DNA from: Nemertoderma westbladi | Lineage: Eukaryota; Xenacoelomorpha; Nemertodermatida; Nemertodermatidae | Assembly: GCA_032718475.1 (NCBI GenBank) | Contig: JAUCBJ010006449.1 | Coordinates: 1 to 33,897 of the forward strand | Length of the DNA: 33,897 bases | Reading direction: 5' to 3' | Translations under genes and position numbers: made by a program | The notes under the pieces: generated by a model | Told to the model about the DNA's origin: nothing | Seen by the model: only the letters and a program-made list of their open reading frames with translations | Databases searched by the model: none | In this document: positions 10,019 to 19,742 of the stretch, in pieces | Position numbering within the stretch: the first letter of the stretch is position 1 | Layout of the letters: each line of letters opens with the position of its first letter

Positions 10019-10104
10019 TAAATATACACGAGGGCAATGGGTTATCGTTATGGTGATAATTAAATATACACGTGGGCATATGGGTTATCGTTATTGTGAT
10101 AATT
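10019..10104. repeat. Tandem duplication, ~43-bp unit next to splice donor
   Basis: Two imperfect copies (10019-10060, 10061-10104) of TAAATATACACG followed by GGGTTATCGTTAT and GTGATAATT. The copy nearer the exon supplies the first intron bases after the donor GT. Confidence 0.75.
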
Positions 10105-10105
10105 A

Positions 10106-10107
10106 CC
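10106..10107 (-). other. Splice donor of PLD PX exon
   Basis: Minus-strand GAG|GTAATT. The frame continues open past it, but the similarity to PX/PLD ends here, which supports an exon boundary. Confidence 0.65.
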
Positions 10108-10517
10108 TCAGCAGTTAGCAGCTCCTGTAGATAGAGTCGCAAGGTATGAGCGGAGAGAGATAAAGTTTGTGCAGTGGGGTGGAAATCATGTCGTAGCGGA
10201 AAGTGCGGAAGATCGCCTCCCGTTCTCTCTTCCTTATATTTAATTCTTCTATCAGAGTGAGTCCGACTAGGTAAACGTACGCGCATCGACGCTTTATATA
10301 GCAGAAGTTGTTTATGTAGATTAAATAGATGGAGATAACGTTTAGAAATAATCCACTCAAAGTTGCTGTACTTGATACGAAATTTATATATAGACTGGCG
10401 TTGCTGTAGCGCATCAACGTTGTCATTGTCCGACGGAATAACATCTACAAACACTGGAGTATCCTGAGAGAATGGCAGTGTGATTGGATGCTCTCGGGAC
10501 ATCTTTGTACTTTCCAT
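10107..10517 (-). CDS. Phospholipase D PX-domain exon (partial host gene)
   Basis: A 137-codon open stretch from ATG 10517 to a splice donor (GAG|GTAATT) at 10107/10106, phase 0. The protein matches the PX domain of animal PLD1/PLD2-type phospholipase D: YKFRIKYSNFEWIISKRYLHLF (about residues 44-65) corresponds to the conserved Y-x-I-x-L-x-H-G-x-F-x-W-x-I-x-[KR]-[KR]-[YF]-x-H-F stretch. It is followed by LLLYKASMRVRLPSRTHSDRR and a terminal LRLYLQELL helix. PX domains bind phosphoinositides and target PLD, which makes phosphatidic acid from phosphatidylcholine, to membranes. An in-frame TGA lies 27 nt upstream of the ATG, so this may be the first coding exon. Homology stops exactly at the donor. 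The PH and HKD catalytic exons are not visible and may lie beyond the window. A retained pseudo-exon is possible. Confidence 0.75.
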
Positions 10518-10949
10518 TGAAACAACTCGGCTTATTACAAATCATTTCATGGTTCTTCTGCTTTAAGGAAACAGTACTTGAAATAATTTAGTTGACAAAA
10601 GTAATTACTTAATGTATTGAGTTTAATATTTACCGTATTATGGATAATCTCCCAAGGTTTATATTGACTAATCACTTGGCAATCTACATGGGTATGTAAG
10701 TTACATCAACACGAACAGAATTATCCGGTTCATTTCTTTCCTGCCAATAGTAGATAGTCCTGGTTATATTATAGTTCGCTTTGGATGTATTAACAGATAA
10801 TTTGGCAACGCTTTTTGGGATAAATAACAAATGGTCTCCACCCTCCACGTAACTTGGGCCAATGTGACTAACTACGCATAAACCGCATACATAGGCCTAT
10901 ACAGCATAGGGATATATCGAAAGATAGATACACACATATTTAGTCAGAT
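10518..10949. other. Upstream of PX exon, no gene seen
   Basis: AT-rich unique DNA between the exon and the 31-bp minisatellite. It could hold a promoter, 5' UTR or intron; nothing specific is supportable. Confidence 0.5.
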
Positions 10950-12321
10950 TTCGTCTAAAAGTAAGGCCTACAGTACAAACTACATCTAAAAGTAAGGCCT
11001 ACAGTACAAACTACATCTAAAAGTAAGGCCTACAGTACAAACTACATCTAAAAGTAAGGCCTACAGTACAACCTACATCTAAAAGTAAGGCCTACAGTAC
11101 AAACTACATCAAAAATAAGGCCTACTGTACAGTACAAATTACATCTAAAAATAAGGCCTACAGTACAAACTAGATCTAAAAGTAAGGCCTACAGTACAAA
11201 CTACATCTAAAAGTAAGGCCTACAGTACAAACTACATCTAAAAGTAAGGCCTACAGTAAAAACTACATCTAAAAGTAAGGCCTACAGTACAAACTACATC
11301 TAAAAGTAAAGCCTACAGTACAAAATACATCTAAAAATAAGGCATACAGTACAAACTACATCTAAAAGTAAGGCCTACAGTACAAACTACATCTAAAAGT
11401 AAGGCCTACAGTACAAACTACATCTAAAAGTAAGGCCTACAGTACAACCTACATCTAAAAGTAAGGCCTACAGTACAAACTACATCAAAAATAAGGCCTA
11501 CAGTACGAATTACATCTAAAAGTAAGGCCTACAGTACAAACTACATCAAAAATAAGGCCTACAGTACAAATTACATCTAAAAATAAGGCCTACAGTACAA
11601 ACTAGATCTAAAAGTAAGGCCTACAGTACAAACTACATCTAAAAGTAAGGCCTACAGTATAAACTGCATCTAAAAGTAAGGCCTACAGTACAAACTACAT
11701 CTAAAAGTAAGGCCTACAGTACAAACTACATCTAAAAGTAAGGCCTACAGTACAAACTACATCTAAAAGTAAGGCCTACAGTACAAACTACATCTAAAAG
11801 TAAGGCCTACAGTACAAACTACATCTAAAAGTAAGGCCTACAGTACAAAAAGCAAAGCAAACAGTCGGCCGAAGCCGGAGGCGACCCAAAGGCTCCTCTT
11901 TCGATAGCTGCTACCAGAGGGTAGGGGTGGGCGCTACTCCTATCCCAAGATTTGCTCCCAGTTATTTAACTGGTACTCATTTCATCGACCCCAGTGGATG
12001 AAAGGCTGAGTGGACCCTGGCGGGGCTGAACCTACAACCAATAGATTGCAGGCCCGGCGTTCAACCAACTGAGCTACCCCGCACAGTACAAACTACATCT
12101 AAAAGTAAGGCCTACAGTACAAACTACATCTAAAAGTAAGGCCTACAGTATAAACTACATCTAAAAGTAAGGCCTACAGTACAAACTACATCTAAAAGTA
12201 AGGCCTACAGTACAAACTACATCTAAAAATAAGGCCTACAGTACAAACTACATCTAAAAGTAAGGCCTACAGTACAAACTACATCTAAAAGTAAGGCCTA
12301 CAGTACAAATTACATCTAAAA
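10950..12321. repeat. 31-bp minisatellite with SINE insertion
   Basis: About 36-37 copies of a 31-bp unit (ACATCTAAAAGTAAGGCCTA plus CAGTACAAACT), highly homogeneous with scattered single changes and a few shortened units (ACATCAAAAATAAGG). Groups of variants recur in the same order (for example the ACATCAAAAATAAGG followed by AGATCTAAAAG units near 11105-11175 and again near 11535-11610), indicating higher-order duplication of multi-unit blocks. It is split by a SINE at 11850-12082. Confidence 0.93.
11850..12082 (-). mobile_element. tRNA-derived SINE with 10-bp target duplications
   Basis: About 233 bp on the minus strand, flanked by ACAGTACAAA at 11840-11849 and 12083-12092. The 5' part (about 12082-12018) is tRNA-like: a GCGGGGT acceptor arm, box A-like TAGCTCAGTTGG, anticodon-loop CCTGCAA (Ala-TGC-like) and box B-like AGGTTCAGCCC. 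The body contains CTCAGCCTTTCATCC and GGGGTCGATGAAATGAGTA, resembling a conserved SINE core I recall from molluscs and other marine invertebrates (Ceph-like domain); that match is from memory. The 3' end is T-rich with TTTGC repeats. The anticodon stem is mispaired, so it is not a functional tRNA gene. Confidence 0.82.
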
Positions 12322-12400
12322 GGCGCAAAAACTACAGAGAATGTGCTACTCCAGTAAATATAATTTTTTAAAATATGGGTAAATACACTTGAGTCCCTTT
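12322..12400. other. Spacer between minisatellites
   Basis: A short AT-rich spacer between the 31-bp and 35-bp arrays; nothing recognised. Confidence 0.5.
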
Positions 12401-12981
12401 GGTGAAGGCGAAGGCAGGGACGCAGCCAAAGGAGGTGATGGGGGTGAAGGTAGGGGCGCAGCCAAAGGGGGTGATGGGGTGAAGGCAGGGGCGCAGCTAA
12501 AGGGGGTGATGGGGTGAAGGCAGGGGCGCAGCCAAAGGGGGTGATGGGGTGAAGGCAGGGACGCAGCCAAAGGGGGTGATGGGGGTGGAGGCAGGGGTGC
12601 AGCCAAAGGGGGTGATGGGGTGAAGGCAGGGGCGCAGCTAAAGGGGGTAATGGGGTGAAGGCAGAGGCGCAGCTAAAGGGGGTGATGGGGTGAAGGCAGG
12701 GGCGCAGCCAAAGGGGGTGATGGGGTGAAGGCAGGGACGCAGCCAAAGGGGGTGATGGGGGTGAAGGCAGGGGCGCAGCTAAAGGGGGTGATGGGTGAAG
12801 GCAGGGGCGCAGCCAAAGGGGGTGATGGGGTGAAGGTAGGGGCGCAGCTAAAGGGGGTGATGGGGTGAAGGCAGGGACGCAGCCAAAGGGGGTGATGGGG
12901 GTGGAGGCAGGGGTGCAGCCAAAGGGGGTGATGGGGGTGAAGGCAGGGGCGCAGCCAAAGGGGGTGATGGGGGTGAAGGCA
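12401..12981. repeat. 35-bp G-rich minisatellite
   Basis: About 16 copies of a 35-36 bp unit (GGGGCGCAGCCAAAGGGGGT plus GATGGGGTGAAGGCA). Variants are GCAGCTAAAG, GTGATGGGGGTG (36 bp) and GGTGGAGGCAGGGGTGC. One strand is purine- and G-rich with runs of four to five G in every unit, so G-quadruplex formation is plausible. Confidence 0.92.
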
Positions 12982-13313
12982 ATACTTGAAAGACACTATT
13001 CATATTATATGTCTTCTGTATAAGACAGAATTTGGAGCAAAGATATTAACACTTTATTACACGGGATGCCAAAAAAGTAATTTTTTTCAGGATGATACCG
13101 CCCCGAAATGTTTAATTTACCAGGCCAGCATTGATGAGTGACGTCATTGGGTCCCGCGTTGGTGAGTGAGGTCATTGAGGTAGGGCCAGCACTGGTGAGC
13201 GAGGTCATTGGGTCTCGCGTTGGTGAGTGAGGTCATAAGGGTTATAATAAGGAGAAAAAACAATTTGTTTTTCTTGTAAATAATTTATTTCCACAAACAT
13301 GCAAAAATTGGAT
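12982..13313. other. Spacer between minisatellites, no gene seen
   Basis: Contains only the 61-bp duplication (13124-13236); the remainder is unique AT-rich DNA. Confidence 0.5.
13124..13236. repeat. Tandem duplication, 61-bp unit x~2
   Basis: Two diverged copies starting GCCAGCA(T/C)TG at 13124 and 13185. Each is built of two smaller GGTGAGTGAGGTCATTG-like halves, so the unit arose by two rounds of duplication. Confidence 0.8.
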
Positions 13314-13539
13314 GGTAAGCATTGTATACAATCGGGAAGCATTGTATACAATCAGGAAGCATTGTATACAATCGGGAAGCATTGTATACAATCGGTAAGC
13401 ATTGTATACAATCGGTAAGCATTGTATACAATCGGGAAGCATTGTATACAATCGGTAAGCATTGTATACAATCGGTAAGCATTGTATACAATCGGGAAGC
13501 ATTGTATACAATCGGGATGCATTGTATACAATCGGGAAG
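13314..13539. repeat. 20-bp palindrome-bearing minisatellite
   Basis: Eleven copies of a 20-bp unit, AAGCATTGTATACAATCGGG, with rare changes (GGT for GGG, CAGG, GATGC). Every unit contains the perfect 12-bp palindrome ATTGTATACAAT, so the array can form a ladder of small cruciforms on either strand. Confidence 0.93.
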
Positions 13540-14840
13540 TGTGTTCTTTACGACATTTTATGTAGAAGTTCGTACAAAATGCGAAAATTAAATAACTAAA
13601 TAATTTAATTCCAATCCTTGTGCCTGGAAAAATCTCTTAATTTCAAATAAAAAACATTTCAGAATAATATTGTGAAATTAGTTTCCCAAGGTTAAGAACA
13701 AGGATTCAAAATGCTGTATAGGTCAAAAATGCAAATTTTCGACATTGTAATGGTGGATCGAATTAAGCCTCATGACCATTACAAATAAATACCTGAGGCT
13801 GCAATTACGATAATACAACCTGAAGTATCTCATTAATAATGTCAGGTTTCGTAGTAATTGGGTGTATTTTCTAAGATCCCTCCTTATTATATAGGGCCGG
13901 ATTATCAGCATTTCCATTGTTTGTTAGTAATATCCCACATTAAATTCAAAGATTACACGTACAGTAGATTAACTGGTTCGGTATAATGATTTTCATTAGT
14001 AATACACAATTAATTTGAATGGATGGCACACAAGTTTGATCCATTGATCCATAAAAATTCTTACTGTAACCAACTGACTGACTTTCAGCTGCAACTAGGT
14101 AGTTTTCGCTTGACTGAGCATACTATTGCAGTCCAACTACCTATCTTTTCGACCATTTCATCGTGTTTTACTAACTTAACATATTAAACAAAATTCTAAA
14201 CCAAAACTAATCCGAAATTCTAAACTAAGGATTTCGAAAACAGATGGAATTTGATTTACTTTCAAACAATTACTAACAATTCACGATGAAAAAAAACGGT
14301 ATTGATAACGTGCAAAGTGAAACCTGCCATAATACTATTGATGATTTATATTATTTTTAATATTCAAATATTGAAAATAATAATAATAATAACTTTATTC
14401 GAAGAGTGCCAATTGTTGGACAGGTGTGATTGCTTAAGTCAACTGGTTAGAATCCAGTGGCTGAAAACGAATCGCATGATATGGGCAGGGCACCTCACCT
14501 GTCATGGCTGTACGGTACGCCTCTATTATAAAATTATTTATACCTGGTCACGTATTGATGCCAATTAGTCAAACATTTGATGCAGAGTAGTTAGGAATTG
14601 GCATACACCTGAAATATTTTATCAGGTAACTAAAAGCTGTTGTGAATGAAGCGGCTCCTATTTGCTGTTTGGCTATTTAGATGATGCACACAAATTTTGA
14701 CCATCAAATCATAATGACTTATGTACATATTGTACATATTTTTTTAAATACTGATCATGATGTCATTATTTCACATTGACACGACTAAAGACATTCTTTG
14801 TAATCAAACCACTCTGATAATTTCATTTTAAACTAAAATT
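13540..14840. other. AT-rich DNA, no gene seen
   Basis: No ORF with homology, no repeat family and no RNA gene recognised. Short frames here (for example 13723-13917 and 14302-14568) have no supporting signal. Confidence 0.55.
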
Positions 14841-15215
14841 TATTCAGAATAAATGTCAGACACTGTCAGGTCAGGTCAGGTCCCCAGATCCTGCTACCAC
14901 TATGGCAGTAATGTGGTACTACCTGTAGCTGCCAGCCCAGTAGGGCAGGCCCGATAAGCATAGCCTATTCATTATTTAGTTGATCAAGAGTGGTTTGGTT
15001 CAGCCCCATCAACTAAATAAGTCATTGAGGGCTATAGCTCCTAGGGCACCATTGAAGGCAAAGGCTTGATACGCATCTGCATTAGAGATGATACAAGCCC
15101 CGCCCTGTCTATACTGGATGCTCCTCTACCAATGGTAGGTAACCTAACCCAGGAGGCACACTTGGTTCAGGGTGTAACAAAAGGACCCCTACAGTCGGCA
15201 GCAGGGCTGTAGGCC

Positions 15216-15359
15216 ATGGATAGGCGGAAGGTAATCAACCAACGGCTAGACATGCTGACAAGGTCGGTGGAAGGTAATCAACCAACGGCGACCTACTGCG
15301 AAGACGCTTGTAGGAGTTGCGACCACAAGCGGTTTACTCCCCCAACTGAAAGATATAAA
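15216..15359 (+). pseudogene. LINE A Cys-rich ORF start, truncated
   Basis: The same beginning as the ORF at 8028 on the minus strand (MDRRKVINQRLDML, then CEDACRSCDHKRF), interrupted by the internal deletion after TERYKKK. The context CCATGG is kept. It may be translated or may simply be retained for RNA structure. Confidence 0.5.
15225..15288 (+). repeat. 21-bp direct repeat in LINE A 5' ORF
   Basis: Two identical 21-bp copies (15225-15245, 15268-15288) containing GGTAATCAACCAACGGC, 43 bp apart. LINE A copy 1 carries the same pair at the same spacing (7955-7971, 7998-8014, minus strand). Because 43 is not a multiple of three, the two copies encode different peptides. Confidence 0.8.
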
Positions 15360-15414
15360 AAAAAAATTTTGTCCGAGTTCGCTCGACCTAGTAGTAGTAG
15401 TATTCAGAATAAAT

Positions 15415-16009
15415 AATAAATATTCGGTAAAGTGTTGCGTAACCCATCTGATTCGTTTAGAATATGGCTGATGATGACGATTATCCGCACTTGTTTCCTT
15501 AAATATCATGTTTTTTAAACTTTGAAACATTTACTATTAATTAATGTCATCTTTATTAATCCAACGGATTGTAAAATTTACATACACCCAATACAAATTT
15601 ACATAATTTTAACTCATAAATTTACATTTTCTTAAGTTGCTTAATAAAATAAAGATAGTATTAGTGATAAAAGGCGACATCAGTGGGATATAAAAATACC
15701 TATATACTAGTGAAATTAGGCGACATCACTGGGATATAAAATAACATTGTTAAAAACGGAGTTTAAGGAGATCAAAGGAGAGTCAACGGTGCAATGAATA
15801 GCAACAGAATGATTATAGTAATGAATAACAATAATAACGAGAAATCTAATAAATCACAATAAGTAATTGCGGTGTTTAAATAGTAAACGTGGTAGGCCCG
15901 ATGATATTTGTGTGGTGGTGGAATTAACTTTGTTATTTTTGGTGCACATCTTTTTAATTTATGATTTAAGATTATTATATTATATTGCATTCTACTTTAT
16001 TAAAAAAAA
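15415..16009. other. AT-rich DNA, no gene seen
   Basis: Apart from the 46-bp-period duplication, no coding or RNA feature is recognised. Confidence 0.5.
15664..15741. repeat. Short duplication, 46-bp period
   Basis: GGCGACATCA(G/C)TGGGATATAAAA occurs twice, 46 bp apart, in otherwise unique AT-rich DNA. Confidence 0.7.
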
Positions 16010-17303
16010 AAATAATTAGTAAACGAGCATTTTACATAGTGTAAAAATGAATAGCCAGGTCGATGCTAGAGCGAAAAACCTGGGCATTGACTGCGGGGCA
16101 ACTATATATATGTGACACGTCACTTGCTGATTGAAAGCATAGTTTGCAAGTGCAGGGCTCTGTAGGGCGCCAGCAGCCGGATGAGCATAACTTATGATGC
16201 ATTCCATTAGAGATGAATTGAGCCGCTGCTCAACGACGCATCTTAGATAGGTATCGCAGGTCTATTGCGGCCTGAGATGGTCTATCTACAGCTTCTAGAA
16301 CCCGTGTGGTGGAAGAAAACTTGCTGATGCCGCACCACAGTTTGAAGAAGAATCCACGAGTCTTAATGACATGAGGGAGGGATGTGTGTTTGTTCTTGTT
16401 GGGTTCGAAGATAATACAGCCGTAAGTGCACGCTGGAAAGATTACACATTCCCACAACTTGTGTGCAGATTCCAAAGATATTGCTAGCAGGTCGACAGTT
16501 GCGGCGAGTCGCAGGCTGGAGGCGATACCCTTGGAGTAAAGGTGTGAGTAGTGACCAGAAGGAGTGTTTTTGGTTGTCAGGGCAACACCCAAATAACAGA
16601 AGATGTTTACAAACTCAAGTTCTTTATTATTATAGACCAGCTTATCATAGCCTATCATTGCATATCGGCCTCCTCGACGGAACTTTAATACTTTTGTCTT
16701 TTTTAGGTTCATTGTTAGACTATTAAGCGCACAAAAAGCTTCTAATTTGACAAGTGATTCCTGAACTGAACTTAGTGAGTTACCATAGATAACCAAATCA
16801 TCAGCGTACAATAGAAGAAACACTGCAGTGGCGGCTATAGCTGCCGGGAGATCAGCGATGAAGAGACTAAATAGGAGAGGCGATAATGTATCTCCTTGTA
16901 GGACTCCGATCATTTGGCTGATTGGCTATGTTAGGTACAAGCCAATGCTCAATCGAATAAAGTTCACAGCTAATATGGACCATATCGCATGAATGAAATG
17001 TCGGCTGACTCCAAGGTGAGATAACTTGAAGAATAGTTTGGTGCGGTCTATGGTATCAAAAGCTTTACTGAAATCGATGAACACGCAATATACCTTCCCA
17101 CCCGGAGTTTTCAGCGAGTCAGTTACATATTTATGAAGAATATTGTTAGCTGAAATCGTTGATCTTCCTCTCTGGAAACCATGTTGCTGGTGTGTCAATT
17201 TATTGTTTAACGTGGCCCAAGAATATAAACGTTCATACAGAATAGTAGTTGGAATGGTTGGAAAGCCCACTTTGAAAAGCTCCTCAATAATGACAGGGTA
17301 TTG
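16010..17303 (-). pseudogene. LINE family C, RT part with 3' region
   Basis: A minus-strand RT split over two frames. The first (17306-16926) has ILYERLYSWATLNNK, HGFQRGRSTIS and FIDFSKAFDTIDR (motif A). After a frameshift near 16920 the second (16913-16230) has GVLQGDTLSPLLFSLF (motif B), LLYADDLVIYG (motif C, YADD), then SLTMNLKKTKVLKF and FCYLGV. This is Jockey/R1/CR1-like in general style, distinct from families A and B; exact clade not assigned. The segment that should carry NYRGISLL is missing upstream of ILYERL. The element is 5'-truncated at about 17303, where plus-strand LINE B begins. The 3' untranslated part runs down to an A/T-rich stretch near 16010. Confidence 0.8.
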
Positions 17304-18948
17304 CATGATAACTTTGTAGAAGTAAAAGTGTCTGAGTCTGTACTCCCAGATATTCCCATTGGCGATATCTCCTTTGCAGAAGTGAAGGCTGCTGCAAAGA
17401 GCATTAAGACCAATCGTGCCAGTGGAGTAGATGGTGTTCCCCCTGAGGTCTTTAAAATACCTGAGTGTTTAAAGCTCATCTATTCCATCATAGTAGACAT
17501 GTACCGAACAACAAGAGTCCCACAAGAAATGAAAATAAATAAGTTGGTGCCAGTTCCCAAGAAGGGCAACCTAACACTATATGGTTCATTTCGGGGAATC
17601 TCATTGATCTCGATCGCTGCAAAGCTATACAATAGGATTCTATTAAATCGCATCAGGGATCCCATTGAGAGACTGCTCCGTGGAAATCAGAATGGGTTCC
17701 GTAAAGGTCGTGGGACCATGGAGCCCATTTTGGCACTTAGAAGGATAATTGAAGAGTTATCAAAAAAGAAAGACAGGCATCTGGCTGTTATCTTTGTTGA
17801 CTTCTTCAAGGCCTTTGATTCAGTCTCTCGCTCACGTATTTTCAGCATACTTTCATTATATGGGATTCCTGATGAAATTATTGCAGCAATCAGATCAGTA
17901 TACGATGGTTCGACAACATATGTGTCTACTGTTGACGGTTACACAGAACCATTTGAAGTGTTATGGGGCGTCCTCCAAGGAGACACACTTGCACCATTCT
18001 TGTTCATTATTGTGGTTGACTATGTTCTACGCATGTCCTTAGATCATTATAATGATGATGGGGTGATGATAACTCCACCTACTGGCTCCAGAAGTCGAGG
18101 AAATCCTGCCAAGTACCTAACTGATCTAGACTTTGCTGATGACTTAGGAGTACTCTCAGAATCACTTGAGGGAGCCCAACGGCTCCTCAGCTCATTAGAA
18201 CATGCTGCTTCTAGTGTTGGTCTTTTTATTAACTCCAGAAAGACCAAAATTCTGACAGTTAACTTTGAAAGTCCTCAGCAACCCTCTGATCGGATGAGCA
18301 TAAGCTCAAGGGATGGTATGCTTGAGCATGTGGACGACTTCTGTTACTTGGGATCATGGATCCAGAAGTCAGGTGAGGACCTTCGAATACGTAAGAGAAA
18401 GGCATGGGCAGCCTTGAATAGGCTTTCCAGGATTTGGAAGTCACCGAGAATTAATCGGAAACTTAAGGTCCGATTATTTAGAGCAGCAGTAGTTCCAGTA
18501 CTCCTCTACGGGAGTCCATGCTGGGCTCTAACTGCTGAGGACACCAAATCTCTGGATGGCACATTCACAAGAATGCTACGCCGGGTTCATTGTGTCAAGT
18601 ACAATGCACACATCTCCAACCAGACACTATAACATTGGAGGTGTCTCATTGGTTCCCCCAAGCTTGACACTAGAACAAAATTGCCTCCGCTTTGCAGGAC
18701 ATTGCTTTCGCCGTGAGGACCAGCCAGTGCATAATCTTGTACTTTGGCAGCCTCATGGAGTGAATAAGCATGGTGGACAGCCCATGACTTTCTTGAGACG
18801 CATCTTAAAGGACACTGGCCTTAAAGATGCGGATGATCTAGCAAATGTCATGGGTGATAGGGAGTTGTGGCGGTGCAATTTTGTTGACAAGCCGGCACAG
18901 CGACAGCATTCTTCAAAATGCAGCTGCAATGCAGCATGCCGATCCTAG
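17304..18948 (+). pseudogene. LINE B reverse transcriptase, one frameshift
   Basis: An open frame to 18632 contains the full RT core: ASGVDGVPPEVFK, MKINKLVPVPKKGN, NGFRKGRGTMEPILALRR, FVDFFKAFDSVSR (motif A, Asp at about 17799), GVLQGDTLAPFLFIIV (motif B), LDFADDLGVLS (motif C, FADD at 18132-18143), GLFINSRKTK and YLGSWIQKSGED, then the C-terminal VLLYGSPCWALT segment. A single frameshift near 18625 (within HISNQTLYNIGG) moves the end into the frame reaching 18948, with RFAGHCFRRED and WQPHG. The last codons are CNAACRS, followed by TAG, which is itself the first unit of the terminal (TAG)n. Catalytic residues are intact, but the frameshift and missing endonuclease make it a dead copy. Confidence 0.85.
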
Positions 18949-18957
18949 TAGTAGTGA
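17304..18957 (+). mobile_element. LINE family B copy 2, 5'-truncated
   Basis: Plus-strand RT and C-terminal region ending in CCTAGTAGTAG at 18945-18955. It lacks the endonuclease and 5' parts, present in the fragments at 8390-9203 and 32196-33571. It abuts LINE C head to head and LINE D tail to tail. I could not identify a target duplication. Confidence 0.85.
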
Positions 18958-19742
18958 ATATCTAGAGTTGGAATAAAATAATTAGAGAGTTCATGTTTTG
19001 GAGTTTAATTATATGCAATTTCAAAAAGATGTGTTTTGAGTCGCTGTTTAAAAATTGTGGTGTCGGAAATCGAGCGGATATCTTTTGGGAGTTTGTTCCA
19101 GAGTCGTGGGATGGCTACTGGGAATGCCCGGCGCCCTAGGGTTTGACAGTTGAATCGCGGCTCAACGAAAGTTAGTGTAGAGCAATTCCTTGTAGTGTTG
19201 TTATTGCGATTGACCCGGACAAGCATGTCAGATATGTAATGTGGTGCGTGACCTAAGGTGGACTTGTGGACAAGGAGAAGCAATTTAAACTCAATGCGTT
19301 TACGCACTGGTAGCCAATGTAATTCTTTGAGACTCGGCGTAATGTGGTCATACTTGTGAACCCTAGTTAGTAGGCGGGCGGCCGAGTTTTGCACACGTTG
19401 CAATTTTGCTAGTTGGTAGCTAGACACCCCATAGAGGAGGCCATTACAGTAGTCAATCCGACTTGAAATAAGTGAATGTATAACTGTTTTAGCGGACTTT
19501 TGGTCAAGAAAGTTGATGATACGGCGAATATTATGGATGTGGAAGAACGCGGCATTACAAGTTTTGGATATGAATTTTCCCTTGGTGAGATTTGGATCGA
19601 ACCAGGTGCCGAGGTTCTTTACAAATTTTGCAGGGCGTATTTTAAAGTTAGCAACGTTTAGGTATTGAGTAGATACTTTAGAGAGTTGTTGAGGTGTTCC
19701 CAGTATTATAAACTCGGTTTTATCATCGTTTATTTTAAGTTT
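18958..19742 (-). pseudogene. LINE family D, C-terminal RT part
   Basis: Minus-strand frame (19742 to 19005) continuing from the piece at 22187. It starts at LKLKINDDKTEFIILGT and shows RIDYCNGLLYG, LQRVQNSAARLLTR, LHWLPVRKRIEFKLLLLVHK and LWNKLPKDIRS, then FKQRLKTHLF, the hallmark C-terminus of CR1/L2-type LINE ORF2 proteins. This part is uninterrupted. A short 3' UTR runs to about 18958, tail to tail with LINE B. It is split from its N-terminal RT by the insertion of LINE A copy 2. Confidence 0.88.

Larger units (their letters stand above)
14855..15400 (+). mobile_element. Non-autonomous LINE A derivative (SINE-like), complete
   Basis: A 546-bp insertion with perfect 14-bp target duplications, TATTCAGAATAAAT, at 14841-14854 and 15401-15414. 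It consists of the LINE A 5' end (pentamer run CAGGTCAGGTCAGGT near 14867, leader hairpin 14972-15020, and the start of the Cys-rich ORF at 15216) joined through an A-rich stretch (15354-15370) to the last ~18 coding bases of LINE A (GTCCGAGTTCGCTCGACC) and a (TAG)4 tail ending at 15400. Endonuclease and RT are absent. It must rely on the LINE A machinery in trans. The clean duplications mark it as a true retroposed copy rather than a later deletion. Confidence 0.88.

Noticed and set aside
12010-12082. Functional tRNA-Ala gene on the minus strand
   Set aside because: The anticodon stem is mispaired and the sequence continues as a SINE body with target duplications, so it is the SINE head.
12285-12996. 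Long minus-strand frames of repeated Pro/His/Leu-rich peptide
   Set aside because: They are read-through of the 35-bp minisatellite; the peptide changes frame whenever a 36-bp unit occurs, and there is no other coding signal.
10950-13539. Possible CRISPR arrays
   Set aside because: Units are directly adjacent with no variable spacers and the context is eukaryotic with spliced and retroelement sequence; these are minisatellites.
13242-13591. Repetitive peptides (VYNAS..., HCIQS...) on both strands
   Set aside because: A direct result of the 20-bp palindromic array being free of stops in several frames; no gene.
16016-16207. 63-codon minus-strand ORF
   Set aside because: It lies downstream of the LINE C RT in its 3' region and has no recognisable domain.
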